Part shown: positions 18,682 through 27,268 of the stretch, in pieces
Numbering within the stretch: position 1 is the stretch's first letter
How the letters are laid out: every line of letters starts with the position of its first letter
From: JACJYC01 sp964558465
GTDB lineage: Bacteria > Bacteroidota > Bacteroidia > Chitinophagales > Saprospiraceae
Assembly (NCBI GenBank): GCA_964558465.1
Contig: CAZLEF010000029.1
Coordinates: 13,541 to 77,540 of the forward strand
Length of the DNA stretch: 64,000 nt
Direction of reading: 5' to 3'
Translations under genes and position numbers: made by a program
The notes under the pieces: model-generated
Database searches by the model: none
What the model saw: the letters and a program-made list of their open reading frames with translations, nothing else
Told to the model about the DNA's origin: nothing

Positions 18682-20400
18682 ATGCAAACATTTCGCGAAA
18701 TTGCAGGTCTGTTCAAACATAACCTCGCGCAACTGGATGCAGGAGAGGAAATCATTTGTTATATCCAAATTCCTTCTTTAGAAGAAGGTCGCCGTATCCT
18801 GAGCAGAACGCCGGATCATATCCGAAAAAAAAGAAGCGCCGTTTTTTATCAAGGCATCGAAAACAGGCAACGACTTTTTCAGGGTAAACACGACCGGGGG
18901 GAGGAATTCCTTTTTGCGGATGGCCAAAAACATGAAGGCGATATTGCAAATATTGAAAGCCACCTCCCACTACATTGCAAACTGGTTTCCGTAAAAAACA
19001 AGGTGGTCAAAGAAAATGAAGTATGGGACCTAACCCTTCCCCCTCATATATGGGGTTTTGGCGCCAGGGAAGAATTGTACGTAGCGGTTAATGTCGAAAA
19101 CCTGATCCTGGAACCCAATGCCAAAGTTATCATCAGGGGAAATGTATGCTCTCTTTCTTTCCAAACCATTATTAGGGCAAACCCTGGGAAAAAGCTGGTA
19201 AACCCTGATTTTGATCTTGGAATTTTGCCCACCCCTCAATCAGTTGATACAAAAACCGGACCCCATAGCGGCTTGCACGCTCCACCTGCCAGGGATGGCA
19301 TCCAGGGAATATCGGGTAAAAACCCAATCGTAAGCGGAGGAATGTTCGGCCCAAGTGTAGAAGATGCATTTCTTTTTGACCATATACAACATGGCGCTGA
19401 CGGATCGGACGGCTATAACGGTCTCCAGGGCGCCCCAGGCAGAATAGGGGGCATGGTCAAATTCACCGAAATATATATAGGAAAATTGGAAGGTTTTGAG
19501 GCAAATCCATTGGTCCTTTTCAGTAAACCCGGCGACGGCGGAAACGGAGGAGACGGCGCTCATGGTGGAAAGGGTGGCAATGGCGGTAGTGGCGGAAAGG
19601 GTGTGGAGGCTTTAAACGTTAAAATCGAGCCCGGTAATGGCGGCCATGGCGGAAACGGAGGCCATGGCGGAAACGGCGGCCACGGCGGAAACGGCGGCAT
19701 TGCCTCTAACATTTTTGTAGAAATTCCAGACCAATACCGCACCGCCTTGGTTTGTCTGTCGTGGCCTTCTCTGGGAGGAAAAGCCGGCAAAGGCGGAAAA
19801 GGTGGCGCCAGAGGAGACGGTGGCCAGGGAGGGTTCCTCCAAAATGCTTTCGGACAAGACTATACCTCTAAAAACGGGTGTCCCGGGCAACCTGGGAAGG
19901 ATGGGATGGATGGGAAAGACGGGAAACCCAGGCCCGGACCCAATATTTTTGTCAATAATACCCTTGTTTCCGGCAAATCTGCCGACGCTTTAGATTCCTG
20001 CCGCGAAACCGAAAGTCCTGAAAATAATAACCCCGGGATAAAAAACTACAAGCATTCAAATGTTGAGTTAATCTACCGCTCTGCAAAGGCATTGGTAAAC
20101 TGGGGACTTGCAGGATTCTCCTATGTTGACCAAACCGTTCTGGAGAAACGGGAAGCCGCATGTTTATCCTGCCCTCATCGACAGCCGGCAAAACTTGTCT
20201 TACAAAAATTACTGGAAACCAAATTAATACCAGATAAAACAGGGGTACGAACTGCCGGAGGCATTTGCCAGCTTTGTGGGTGCGATATTTTTAAAAAAAT
20301 TCGACTTTCCTCCGAAAAATGCCCCGATAGACATCCAGAACTCGCTTATGTCTCCAGGTGGGAAGAACCCTGGCAGTCGTATTATTTGAACCAACACTAG
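18682..20400 (+). CDS. Glycine-rich collagen-like protein B with C-terminal Cys-rich module
   Basis: The 572-residue protein has a unique N-terminal region (about 1-130), a beta-rich segment (ENLILEPNAKVIIRGNVCSL), then a glycine-rich region (about 215-440) with repeats of the GNGGHGG type. The last 80 residues contain six ordered cysteines: C494xxC497, then C529xxC532xC534 ('CQLCGC'), then C547-Pro ('EKCPD') with a nearby tryptophan. This pattern resembles a zinc-ribbon-like module seen at the ends of some phage-associated and surface proteins. It sits 10 bp before the FAD oxidase gene. No export signal is visible. Architecture is clear; function is not. Confidence 0.8.
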   Translation: MQTFREIAGLFKHNLAQLDAGEEIICYIQIPSLEEGRRILSRTPDHIRKKRSAVFYQGIENRQRLFQGKHDRGEEFLFADGQKHEGDIANIESHLPLHCKLVSVKNKVVKENEVWDLTLPPHIWGFGAREELYVAVNVENLILEPNAKVIIRGNVCSLSFQTIIRANPGKKLVNPDFDLGILPTPQSVDTKTGPHSGLHAPPARDGIQGISGKNPIVSGGMFGPSVEDAFLFDHIQHGADGSDGYNGLQGAPGRIGGMVKFTEIYIGKLEGFEANPLVLFSKPGDGGNGGDGAHGGKGGNGGSGGKGVEALNVKIEPGNGGHGGNGGHGGNGGHGGNGGIASNIFVEIPDQYRTALVCLSWPSLGGKAGKGGKGGARGDGGQGGFLQNAFGQDYTSKNGCPGQPGKDGMDGKDGKPRPGPNIFVNNTLVSGKSADALDSCRETESPENNNPGIKNYKHSNVELIYRSAKALVNWGLAGFSYVDQTVLEKREAACLSCPHRQPAKLVLQKLLETKLIPDKTGVRTAGGICQLCGCDIFKKIRLSSEKCPDRHPELAYVSRWEEPWQSYYLNQH

Positions 20401-20410
20401 AAAAAAACTT

Positions 20411-22375
20411 ATGGACAGTCCAAATCAAAAAATCGGCAAAATGAGCCTCCACAACCTGGGCGCTTTCTCAGCCAAAATTCAGTTTACTTACCTGGAAAAC
20501 GGACAGACCCAACTCTCCCGGGCCAGCGATTATTTTGACAACCCGACCACCAAAACCGTGGACCCGGGCGACCTGGGTGTGCCCGCAGGTTCTACCCTGC
20601 ACATGAAGGGTATCGTTGTTTGGGATAAAAAGCAGGATAAAATTGATCCCACCCCTTTTCAATACGATCCCAATAATCCGGCCATTGCCCACTACAAGTT
20701 CTCCGGCGATCTTATCAGCGGCAGTAAACTCGAACTGCTGGGCGTTTCCATCGCCCCCTGGGAAAACTGGAGCAAAAACATTGTTTTCAACATCCCTGAT
20801 GGCGCTTATTTTTATCCAGCCAGTCAGGCCGACCTCAAACAGGTGCTGGCCCAGGCAAAAACCGCCGGGGCGACGGTTCGCGCGTCCGGCCAGCGGCATT
20901 CCCAGCCGCCGCTGGTAACCGCCGATAATCGCTCAACCTCCGATACCCCCGCCGGCGCCTGGCTCGTGGACCTCGCCTGTTACGCCGACCTCGGCCCCAA
21001 TGGCGACCAGCGCATGGTACTGGACGCTTCGGGCCAATTCGTTACGGTAAATACCGGCGTGCGCGAGGACGAACTCGACGCCTTCCTCACCGCCAATAAC
21101 AAGATGCTGCAGACCGTTACCGCAGGCGGCTTTTTCAGCGTCGGTGGCATGACCGCGGTTGACGTCCACGGCGCTACCGTCAACGCCCCGATTTTTGCAG
21201 AGACGGCATCCGCTTTCACCATCATGGAGGCGGATGGGTCCCTGAACACAATCGACGGAAACTCCCCCGAAGTGGATGGCTGGCAACCCCTTCAGTTTGC
21301 GCGGGTATCCCTCGGCGCGCTGGGCATTGTGACCTCCGTAACCATCGGGATACTCGACCGACCCTATGCAACCACGCTGAAACCCGGCAGGGAGGAATTT
21401 CAATTACTGGATAAAACAGCGTTTATTGACAAATTCACGGCGCTTTGCGCAGCGCATACCCGGCTGGAAACCTTTTTTGACCCTTATGCCGGCAAGTACC
21501 TGTCGCTGTGGTGGGATCTGGACAACAACCCGCCTCAAAAAGGGAATCAGGCCTCTTCACCGCCAAACGCCTGCGACCTGGCGGATGAAAACGAATTTGG
21601 CGCCCCCTATGAAGGACCTTATGAGTATCTGGCGGAAAAAACGGGCATCTACGCCCAGCAATCGGGCGATACGGTTATTTTGATCCCTACACTCATGTAC
21701 GCCGCGTTCCGGAATGTGGAACAATTGTTTGACGAGGCCGGCAAGGTTTATTCCGACCTTTGGCTGACCCAGGCCGTGCGGGTCATGTTTATGTCCTATT
21801 TTATAGAATTGCCGACCCTGGATGAAACCGGCCTCGGCCAGGCATGGGAAGGTTTGAATGCGGTAACCGAACGCCTGAACCAATCCAAAGATTTTCTGTT
21901 GGCCGCCCCTATGGAATTTCGTTTTGTACAGGGCGGAAATACGGCATTGGCCAATACCTATACCCAGACGCCGGGCTCGACCTTTATCAGCATGGAGATG
22001 ATCGGCTTTGTCGAGGCCACGGAAGCGGAGAATTACCCGCCGGTCCTGCTGCAATTTTTTGCCGATATTGAACGCAAATGGACGGCGCTGGGCGGCATGC
22101 CCCACAACGGCAAAATGTATGGTTTTTTCGACCCTTCCGCCGCTCCCGGGTCGTTTTCGGCCCCTTTCAACCCCAATTTCCTGCAGGATCTTGCGAATCG
22201 CCGCAAAGACAGGGTCAGCGCCTTTGACGCCTACCGCCTCCAATGCGACCCTGATGGACGCTTCAGCAATGATTTCGTGCGGGCTCTATTGGGCCCACCC
22301 GGGAACGGAAATCCTTTGGTGAAAAAATTTATCCGGGAAAACAGGATCCGGAGATCCTTCGACAAAAGAAATTGA
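20411..22375 (+). CDS. FAD-linked oxidase (aldonolactone/sugar oxidase type)
   Basis: The 654-residue protein begins with about 115 residues of a beta-sandwich-like domain of unknown kind. A PCMH-type FAD-binding domain follows. 'SGQRHSQPP' contains His163, at the place where aldonolactone oxidases attach FAD covalently. 'TVTAGGFFSVGGMTAVDVHGAT' and 'FARVSLGALGIVTSVTIGI' are typical for L-gulonolactone/arabinonolactone/alditol oxidases. The C-terminal half would be the substrate domain. It should oxidise a sugar, polyol or lactone using O2 or another acceptor. It is the last gene of the RHS island, 10 bp after protein B, suggesting co-expression. No signal peptide is seen. The substrate is unknown. 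Confidence 0.85.
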   Translation: MDSPNQKIGKMSLHNLGAFSAKIQFTYLENGQTQLSRASDYFDNPTTKTVDPGDLGVPAGSTLHMKGIVVWDKKQDKIDPTPFQYDPNNPAIAHYKFSGDLISGSKLELLGVSIAPWENWSKNIVFNIPDGAYFYPASQADLKQVLAQAKTAGATVRASGQRHSQPPLVTADNRSTSDTPAGAWLVDLACYADLGPNGDQRMVLDASGQFVTVNTGVREDELDAFLTANNKMLQTVTAGGFFSVGGMTAVDVHGATVNAPIFAETASAFTIMEADGSLNTIDGNSPEVDGWQPLQFARVSLGALGIVTSVTIGILDRPYATTLKPGREEFQLLDKTAFIDKFTALCAAHTRLETFFDPYAGKYLSLWWDLDNNPPQKGNQASSPPNACDLADENEFGAPYEGPYEYLAEKTGIYAQQSGDTVILIPTLMYAAFRNVEQLFDEAGKVYSDLWLTQAVRVMFMSYFIELPTLDETGLGQAWEGLNAVTERLNQSKDFLLAAPMEFRFVQGGNTALANTYTQTPGSTFISMEMIGFVEATEAENYPPVLLQFFADIERKWTALGGMPHNGKMYGFFDPSAAPGSFSAPFNPNFLQDLANRRKDRVSAFDAYRLQCDPDGRFSNDFVRALLGPPGNGNPLVKKFIRENRIRRSFDKRN

Positions 22376-22546
22376 ATCTTAAAACCTCGCCACCCTGCTC
22401 ATCAGTCACGATCTGGAGCGCTTTTCAAACTTTCAGATCGGGTATTTGTGCTGGAAAAAGGCAAAATAACCCGGCAAGGCAGCCCTGCGGAGGTTTTTAT
22501 CGGCCAACCGGTCAGCGACGGGATCCGGGTTACCGGCGAAGTACTG
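22374..22546 (+). pseudogene. Frameshifted relic of modC
   Basis: Translated in two frames, the stretch reads 'ATLLISHDLE', then after a small deletion near 22413-22418 'LFKLSDRVFVLEKGKITRQG' followed by 'SPAEVFIGQP' and 'GEVLS'. This follows the intact ModC around residues 184-240 (TTLLISHDLGEIFKLSD, FVVEKGRITRQGSPTEVFIGEP). Identity over roughly 160 bases is about three quarters by eye. Walker motifs and all upstream parts are missing. It is a dead fragment of a second ModC-like ATPase gene lying between the FAD oxidase and cysN. Confidence 0.8.
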
Positions 22547-22568
22547 TCCACTGACCACTGTCAACTAT

Positions 22569-23816
22569 TCAAACCACCACCCCAACCCCCACCGTATTAT
22601 TACTCCCCTCATCAATGAGGATAAACGCTCCGTTATTCTTGTTGTCCCGGAAACGATCCGCAAAAATGGGTTTCGCGGTTTTGATAGAGATGCCGCCGAT
22701 CTGGTTCAGGCCGATCTCCCCGGCGCCCTCGATGATGTTGTAATTGTGGATGTCTACAATATGCGACAATTGGGTCACCTTGGCTTTTACCCGGTTCTGG
22801 CCGTGTTGCAGCAGGTAATTTTTACCGGCGCGCAGGGGGACGCTGTCCAGCCAGCAGATGCGGGCTTCCAGGTCTTTTACGATGTTGACGGCCTCGCCCT
22901 TCAGCACCAGCATATCGCCGCGGCTCAGGTCGATCTCGTCTTTCAGGGTGATGGTGACGCTTTGGCCGGCTTCCGCCTTTTCGATCTGTTGGTCAAAGGC
23001 GTAAATGTTTTCGATCTCGCTCTCCTGCAGGGAAGGGATGGCCGCCACCCGGTCTCCTTTTTTGAAGACGCCGCTGGCCACCTTGCCGGCAAACCCCCGG
23101 AAATCCGGGTACGCCTCCGACTTCGGCCGGATCACGTTTTGGACCGGAAACCTGGCAGGCAACTGGTTTTCCGTCGCGTGCCAGTCGACATTTTCCAGGT
23201 ACTTCAGCAGGAACGGCCCCTCGTACCAGGGCATCTCCACCGACGGCTTGGAAATGTTCTCGCCGTAAAGGGAGGATACGGGAATAAAACTGACCTCCTG
23301 CGCCGACAGGTCCTGGTGTTTCAACAGTTCCTGGAATTCCTGTTTGATGGCATTGAACTGGTTTTCGGAATAGTTCACCAGGTCCATCTTGTTGATACAT
23401 ACCACGACATGCGGGATGCACAGCAACTGAGTGATGTAAAAATGCCGGAAGGTCTGTTCCACGATCCCGTTGCGGGCGTCGATCAGGATAATGGCCACCT
23501 GGGCCGTGCTGGCGCCGGTGATCATGTTCCGGGTGTATTCAAAATGGCCGGGGGTGTCGGCAATGATGTATTTCCGGGTCGGCGTGGAAAAATAGATATG
23601 CGCCACGTCAATGGTGATGCCCTGTTCGCGTTCGGCAATCAGCCCGTCGGTCAGCAGGGAGAGGTCGGTATGGTCCAGCCCAAGTCTTTTGCTGGTGCGG
23701 TGGATGGCCTCCAGTTTGTCCTGCGTCACGCTGTTGGTCTCATACAGAAGCCGCCCGATCAGGGTGCTTTTGCCGTCGTCTACGCTGCCTGCGGTTGCAA
23801 TTCTCAGTATATCCAT
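22569..23816 (-). CDS. cysN: Sulfate adenylyltransferase GTPase subunit
   Basis: The 415-residue protein is a translation-factor-like GTPase. The P-loop is 'GSVDDGKST' at about 10-18, 'EREQGITIDVA' is switch I, 'DTPGH' lies at 87-91 and 'NKMD' at 142-145. C-terminal beta-barrel domains follow. CysN couples GTP hydrolysis to APS formation from ATP and sulfate by CysD. No APS kinase (CysC) domain is fused, which agrees with the APS-type reductase in this operon. It is the last gene of the minus-strand cys operon, about 325 bp after the siroheme/TSUP gene, with a large repeat array in that gap. Confidence 0.95.
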   Translation of the reverse strand: MDILRIATAGSVDDGKSTLIGRLLYETNSVTQDKLEAIHRTSKRLGLDHTDLSLLTDGLIAEREQGITIDVAHIYFSTPTRKYIIADTPGHFEYTRNMITGASTAQVAIILIDARNGIVEQTFRHFYITQLLCIPHVVVCINKMDLVNYSENQFNAIKQEFQELLKHQDLSAQEVSFIPVSSLYGENISKPSVEMPWYEGPFLLKYLENVDWHATENQLPARFPVQNVIRPKSEAYPDFRGFAGKVASGVFKKGDRVAAIPSLQESEIENIYAFDQQIEKAEAGQSVTITLKDEIDLSRGDMLVLKGEAVNIVKDLEARICWLDSVPLRAGKNYLLQHGQNRVKAKVTQLSHIVDIHNYNIIEGAGEIGLNQIGGISIKTAKPIFADRFRDNKNNGAFILIDEGSNNTVGVGVVV

Positions 23817-24141
23817 GATTGATCATTTCGTAATTTTGGAAAATTCTATTTTTGAGGGGTAGTTTATTGTTGTTCATTGTTGTTCATTGTAGTTCATTGT
23901 AGTTCATTGTAGTTCATTGTAGTTCATTGTTGTTCATTGTTGTTCATTGTAGTTGGGGTAACGGCAGCATAACAATAATGAACCATCATAAACCACCCCA
24001 AACCACCCCAAACCACTCCAAACCACTCCAAACCACCCCAAACCACCCCAAACCACCCCAAACCACCCCAAACCACCCCAAACCACCCCTCCAAAGGAGT
24101 CCTATGGACCTACGGACAAACCACCCCAAACGCGAAGCACC
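23817..24141. repeat. Two opposed 10-bp tandem repeat arrays
   Basis: Array 1 (23861-23950) has nine units of (A/T)GTTCATTGT, the first degenerate. Array 2 (23981-24090) has about eleven units of AACCACCCCA, with AACCACTCCA variants and a first degenerate unit AACCATCATA. On the minus strand array 2 reads TGGTTTGGGG and grades into TGGTTTATGA and TGGTTCATTA, so the two arrays are related and face each other around a 30-bp centre. A further AACCACCCCAAA copy lies at 24119-24130, close to the stop of the siroheme/TSUP gene. The frame through the array (Pro-Lys/Thr-Asn repeats) is not a gene. Confidence 0.9.
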
Positions 24142-25641
24142 CTACCCCCAAACCGACTTCACAATCAGCCGCACACTCCACAAGATTACCATAATCCCCA
24201 CGCCGATCATCATGGTTTTAGCGGGCAGCTTCCCGGTCAGTTTTGCAGCGAAAGGAGCGGCGATCATTCCGCCGATCATCAACCCCAGAACTACGCCGAT
24301 ATGGGTGATGCCGGTGGCGATCAAAAAGGTAACGGCGCTGGCCACCGTGACAAAAAACTCGGCTAGGCTGGCAGAACCGATGGTGTATTTCGGGCTCCTG
24401 CCTTTTGCGATCAGGGTGCTGTTCACAATAGGCCCCCAGCCGCCGCCGCCGAATGAATCCAGCAAACCGCCGGTCCAGGCCAGCCACCCGATACGCTGGA
24501 TTTTTTTAGTTCTTACCTTTTTTTGAAAAGCCTTCATCAAGATCCGGAACCCCAGGAACATCGCATAAAACGCGATCAGGGGTCGAAGCCATTCGCCTGA
24601 ATTTTCGCCCAGGAATACCAGCAGGATAACCCCCATTACGGCGCCCACCACCCCGGGTATGACCAGATGCCGGAACAACTTTTTGTTGACGTTGCCAAAC
24701 CGGTAATGGCTGTATCCTGATACGCCGGTCGTAAATACCTCGGAAGTGTGGATCGCCGCACTGATGGCCACCGGGTTAACCCCGGCGCTCATCAAACCGA
24801 TCGAAGAGGTCACACCATAGCCCATGCCCAGCACCCCGTCTACCATTTGGGCAAAAAAACCTGCCAGGCAAAAGAACAGGAATTGCTGATTAAAGGTGGG
24901 CCGCACAAATTCCCAAACCGCGGCAATGCCGGCGGCCGGCAACGAAGATATAATGAGGTGACCCAGGACCATCAGCGTGAAAGCCAGCACCAACCTGGCG
25001 GCGATGCGCCGCCATCGTTTTTCGGATTTGGATTTGTGGTCCTGGCCGGCCTCAACCAGCACCCCCGTAATCTCATTCAGCTTTCTGACCTTATCGGAGA
25101 AAGACCCGTTCAGTCGGTTCCGGATCAGGTTCATGTTTTTCAGGGTGTCGTCAATCTCGGGTGGGATGGCTTCGTTCAATACCTCCCTGATCCTTTTGGC
25201 GATGGTCGGCGACCGGCCGTTGGTGCTGATGGCGATCTTGAGGTCGCCTTTTTGTACAATACTGCCCAGGTAAAAATCGCAGAGATCGGGTGTGTCCGCC
25301 ACATTGGCCAGTATCCTTCGCCGGCCGGCTTCTTCCCGGATCACTTCGTTGATCACCCGGTTGTTGGTGGCGGCGATTACCAGGTCTTTGCCTTCCAGGT
25401 CTTCCGGTTCAAAGGCTTTTTCAACCAGAACCAAACCGCTGTGTTGCAAGGTCAAAGCCTGAACTGCGGGCAAAAAATCCAGCGCCACGGCCGTTACCTG
25501 CGCTTCCGGGGCATTGTTGAACAGGGCGTTCAATTTTTCCAACGCCACATTCCCTCCGCCCACGACCAGCAGGTTGAGTTGTTCCAGTTTAAGGAAAACC
25601 GGGAACAGGTTATTGACCGATGCGGGCGTTTTTACCTCCAT
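24142..25641 (-). CDS. Fused siroheme synthase (precorrin-2 dehydrogenase) and TSUP transporter
   Basis: The start at 25641 is preferred (MEVKTPASVNNLFPVFLKLE). It lies one base from the cysD stop; the longer frame runs into cysD. About residues 1-215 are a Met8p/CysG N-terminal domain with the nucleotide fold 'LLVVGGGNVALEKL' and 'STNGRSPTIAKRIRE'. It should oxidise precorrin-2 to sirohydrochlorin and probably insert iron. From about 225 to 499 there are roughly eight membrane helices of the TauE/SafE (TSUP) family ('GFFAQMVDGVLGMGYGV', 'GLLDSFGGGGWGPIV'), probably moving sulfite, sulfate or another sulfur oxyanion. The fusion links siroheme supply and sulfur traffic. It lies between cysD and cysN in the operon. 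Confidence 0.88.
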   Translation of the reverse strand: MEVKTPASVNNLFPVFLKLEQLNLLVVGGGNVALEKLNALFNNAPEAQVTAVALDFLPAVQALTLQHSGLVLVEKAFEPEDLEGKDLVIAATNNRVINEVIREEAGRRRILANVADTPDLCDFYLGSIVQKGDLKIAISTNGRSPTIAKRIREVLNEAIPPEIDDTLKNMNLIRNRLNGSFSDKVRKLNEITGVLVEAGQDHKSKSEKRWRRIAARLVLAFTLMVLGHLIISSLPAAGIAAVWEFVRPTFNQQFLFFCLAGFFAQMVDGVLGMGYGVTSSIGLMSAGVNPVAISAAIHTSEVFTTGVSGYSHYRFGNVNKKLFRHLVIPGVVGAVMGVILLVFLGENSGEWLRPLIAFYAMFLGFRILMKAFQKKVRTKKIQRIGWLAWTGGLLDSFGGGGWGPIVNSTLIAKGRSPKYTIGSASLAEFFVTVASAVTFLIATGITHIGVVLGLMIGGMIAAPFAAKLTGKLPAKTMMIGVGIMVILWSVRLIVKSVWG

Positions 25642-25642
25642 G

Positions 25643-26551
25643 TCAGAAATAGCCTTCTTTTTTGCGTTGTTCCATAGCCGCTTCACTGCGTTTGTCGTCG
25701 ATCCGGGCGCCCCGTTCCGATATTTTGGCGGCAGTAATCTCTTCAATGATCCCTTCCACATTGTTGGCGGAAGAAACGACAGCCGCGGTGCAGGTCATGT
25801 CGCCGACCGTCCGGAAGCGCACTTGCTCCAGGAAGGGAATTTCATCGGCCCCGGTATTCAGATACTCCGAAAAAGGCCAAACCATATTGTCGCGTTCGAT
25901 CACCTCCCGGAAATGGGAAAAATAGATGGAAGGGATTGCCAGTTTTTCTTCCCGGATATAGGTCCACACATCGAGTTCGGTCCAGTTGCTGATGGGGAAT
26001 ACCCGCACATTCTCGCCGATATTGATCTTGCCGTTGAGCATGTCGAACAGTTCAGGGCGTTGTTTTTTGGGATCCCATTGGCCAAAATCGTCCCGTACGC
26101 TGAAGATGCGTTCCTTGGCCCGCGCTTTTTCCTCGTCGCGTCGCGCCCCTCCGATGCAGGCGTCAAATTTGAACTCTTCGATGGCGTCCAGCAGGGTGAC
26201 GGTTTGCAACACGTTCCGGGAGGCGTATTTGCCGGTCTCTTCCCGCGCCTTGCCCGCGTCGATGCTGTCCTGCACGTACCGGACAATGAGTTCGGCGCCG
26301 GTTTCCTTCACCAGTTGGTCGCGGAATTCCAGCGTTTCCGGGAAGTTATGCCCGGTGTCGATATGCAGCAATGGGAAGGGGATCTTTGCCGGCCAGAATG
26401 CCTTCCGGGCGAGCCGGACCAGCGTAATGGAGTCCTTGCCGCCGCTGAAAAGCAGGGCAGGCCGCTCGAACTGGGCGGCTACCTCCCGCATGATGTAGAT
26501 CCCTTCATCTTCGAGGCGTCGCGGAAAAACGGGTATTGGATTAAGACTCAT
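25643..26551 (-). CDS. cysD: Sulfate adenylyltransferase, catalytic subunit
   Basis: The ATG at 26551 (MSLNPIPVFPRRLEDEGIYI) overlaps the cysH stop by 11 bases and gives the family-typical 302 residues; the longer frame reads back through cysH. The PP-loop 'LLFSGGKDS' (about 34-41) binds ATP. 'HIDTGHNFPET', 'GGARRDEEKARAKERIFSVR' and 'RFRTVGDMTCTAAV' are CysD signatures. With CysN it makes adenosine 5'-phosphosulfate. It is tightly packed between cysH and the siroheme/TSUP gene, so it is cotranscribed. Confidence 0.96.
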   Translation of the reverse strand: MSLNPIPVFPRRLEDEGIYIMREVAAQFERPALLFSGGKDSITLVRLARKAFWPAKIPFPLLHIDTGHNFPETLEFRDQLVKETGAELIVRYVQDSIDAGKAREETGKYASRNVLQTVTLLDAIEEFKFDACIGGARRDEEKARAKERIFSVRDDFGQWDPKKQRPELFDMLNGKINIGENVRVFPISNWTELDVWTYIREEKLAIPSIYFSHFREVIERDNMVWPFSEYLNTGADEIPFLEQVRFRTVGDMTCTAAVVSSANNVEGIIEEITAAKISERGARIDDKRSEAAMEQRKKEGYF

Positions 26552-27260
26552 GGCGTTCGAGTTGTTGTTGTTCGTAATGTAGTCCGCATTCTTTTCCGGA
26601 TTGTTCCCACCACCATCTGCCGGCGCGGATGTCTTCGCCCGGTTCGATGGCCCGGGTGCAGGGCGCGCAGCCGATGCTGGGAAAACCTTTATCATGCAGG
26701 GCATTGTAAGGAACCCAGTTTTCTTTGATGAAACCCAGCACTTCATTCAGTGTCCAATCGACCAGCGGATTGACCTTGATTAATTGATGGGCTTCGTCCC
26801 ATTCGGCAAAAGCCAGGTTTTTCCGGTTTTCGCTTTGTTCGGCTCGCAATCCGGTGACCCAGACCCTGGCGCCGGTCAGGGCCCGGTTCAGGGGCTCCAC
26901 CTTGCGGATGAAACAGCATTCTTTCCGGTTTTCAACGGAGGCATAAAAGCTGTTCAATCCTTTGGCGGTGGTTAGTGCTTCCACTTTGGCCGCGTCCGGG
27001 AAATAGACGTGGATCGGGATTTTGTAACGCGACCGGGTGGAGTCCATCAGGTCGTAGGTTTCCTGAAACAATCGGCCCGTATCGAGCGTGAATACCTTCA
27101 CCGGCAGGTTGTTTTTGGCGATCAAATGGGTGATCACCTGGTCTTCCTGCCCCAGGGAGGTGGAGAAAACCACCCCTTCCGGGTAAAGGGACGCCACCAA
27201 TTTCAGCCGTTCCAGGGCCGGCCGGCTGCTTAATTGCTGATTGAATTGTTCGATATTCAT
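26541..27260 (-). CDS. cysH: Adenylyl-sulfate reductase, iron-sulfur type
   Basis: The 239-residue protein has the PAPS-reductase fold: 'FSTSLGQEDQVITH', 'TLDTGRLFQETY' and 'VTGLRAEQSENR'. The cysteine pairs Cys115-Cys116 ('KECCFIRK') and Cys198/Cys201 ('IGCAPCTR') mark the [4Fe-4S] class that usually reduces APS directly. The catalytic cysteine is in the C-terminal 'ECGLH' (about 225). This agrees with the absence of an APS kinase in the operon. It releases sulfite for CysJI. It overlaps cysD and lies 8 bases after cysK. Confidence 0.94.
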   Translation of the reverse strand: MNIEQFNQQLSSRPALERLKLVASLYPEGVVFSTSLGQEDQVITHLIAKNNLPVKVFTLDTGRLFQETYDLMDSTRSRYKIPIHVYFPDAAKVEALTTAKGLNSFYASVENRKECCFIRKVEPLNRALTGARVWVTGLRAEQSENRKNLAFAEWDEAHQLIKVNPLVDWTLNEVLGFIKENWVPYNALHDKGFPSIGCAPCTRAIEPGEDIRAGRWWWEQSGKECGLHYEQQQLERHES

Positions 27261-27268
27261 GCGATATT

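Noticed and set aside
22372..22554. Small 60-residue frame after the FAD oxidase
   Set aside because: It is one frame of the decayed modC fragment, not a gene.
22746..23822. 358-residue plus-strand frame across cysN
   Set aside because: It is the complement of a clear GTPase with all nucleotide motifs; no features of its own.
23861..24090. CRISPR array
   Set aside because: Units are 10 bp, directly adjacent and without spacers; no cas genes are near.
23927..24526. 199-residue frame starting in the 10-bp arrays
   Set aside because: The beginning only translates the repeat (Thr-Pro-Asn-His-Pro-Lys runs), and the rest is antisense to the TSUP domain.
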